DNA of 6,649 bases from Chitinophagaceae bacterium (GTDB lineage Bacteria > Bacteroidota > Bacteroidia > Chitinophagales > Chitinophagaceae). The stretch is taken from the NCBI GenBank assembly GCA_025924755.1, contig JAICHT010000205.1, positions 1 to 6,649 on the forward strand, given 5' to 3'. A program made the position numbers and the translations under genes. Position 1 is the stretch's first letter. Every line of letters begins with the position of its first letter. A model generated the notes under the pieces. That model was not told the DNA's origin. It ran no database searches and worked only from the letters and a program-made list of their open reading frames with translations. Shown one piece after another: positions 6,309 through 6,649 of this stretch.

Positions 6309-6649
6309 ATGCAACGTCGCCACTTTTTACGAAATACCAGCCTTTTAGCCGGAGCAGCTTTACTCATTCAAAAGCAAAGCCTTGCCGCTGTTTTTAATAC
6401 TGATCCTGCCAATATCCGGATGCTTCGAAACAATGTAGGCATCTTTACAGAACGGGGCGGCACTATCGGTTTTTTATTAACCAAAGAAGGTATCATAGTT
6501 ATTGACGCGCAGTTTCCGGATACGGCTCCGCATTTTATTGACGAAGTAAAAAAACGCAGCCAAAGTCCATTTAAATATCTTTTAAATACGCATCATCACC
6601 CCGATCATACCTCCGGCAATATTGCTTTTAAAGGATTGGTGGAGCATGT
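6309..6649 (+). CDS. Tat-exported metallo-beta-lactamase-fold hydrolase, N-terminal part (cut by window edge)
   Basis: The first 113 codons of an MBL-superfamily metal hydrolase, running off the right edge. The N-terminus is a twin-arginine signal: Arg3-Arg4 in QRRHFLRNTSLLAGAALL (2-19), a short hydrophobic stretch, and a possible cleavage site after about Ala26 (QSLAAVF). This predicts export of a folded, metal-loaded enzyme to the periplasm, or its anchoring there. The MBL domain opens with NNVGIFTERGGTIGFLL (41-57), then the strand GIIVIDAQFPD (61-71), and reaches the zinc-binding motif NTHHHPDHTSGN (93-104), in which His95, His97, Asp99 and His100 fill the HxHxDH pattern. The later metal ligands and the substrate-defining part are outside the window, so beta-lactamase, lactonase, glyoxalase and other activities cannot be separated. 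It lies 48 bp after the MFS stop. Confidence 0.93.
   Translation, partial: MQRRHFLRNTSLLAGAALLIQKQSLAAVFNTDPANIRMLRNNVGIFTERGGTIGFLLTKEGIIVIDAQFPDTAPHFIDEVKKRSQSPFKYLLNTHHHPDHTSGNIAFKGLVEH

Overview
The window looks like ordinary chromosomal DNA from a member of the Bacteroidota, most likely near the Chitinophagaceae. Three things point there: the protein styles, the lack of clear Shine-Dalgarno sites before the start codons, and several copies of the TAnnTTTG-type -7 promoter element characteristic of this phylum. The family-level placement is inference from the look of the proteins, since no database search was possible.

Layout: two divergent blocks share a 63-bp intergenic region (3679-3741). 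The left block is read on the minus strand in the order sppA (membrane signal peptide peptidase, 67K type), an ABC-2 type transporter permease, a small membrane-anchored SRPBCC/polyketide-cyclase-like protein, and an ECF-type RNA polymerase sigma factor cut by the left edge. The right block is read on the plus strand: folK (HPPK, folate synthesis), a deoxynucleoside kinase, an MFS exporter-like permease of the EntS/MFS_3 type, and the N-terminal part of a Tat-exported metallo-beta-lactamase-fold hydrolase cut by the right edge.

The genes do not form one obvious pathway. folK and the deoxynucleoside kinase are both small nucleotide/cofactor kinases. SppA clears signal peptides in the inner membrane. 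The two transporters and the MBL hydrolase are envelope functions with no substrate readable from sequence. Coding density is high and no intergenic gap exceeds about 110 bp. No tRNA, rRNA, CRISPR array, insertion sequence, phage gene or other mobile element is visible.

The most useful detail comes from the promoter-like elements. They support shorter starts than the longest open frames for the ABC permease (start at 1913) and the MFS protein (start at 5028), and they suggest that the permease, the deoxynucleoside kinase, the MFS protein and the MBL protein each have their own promoter. I found no convincing new biological system in this window.
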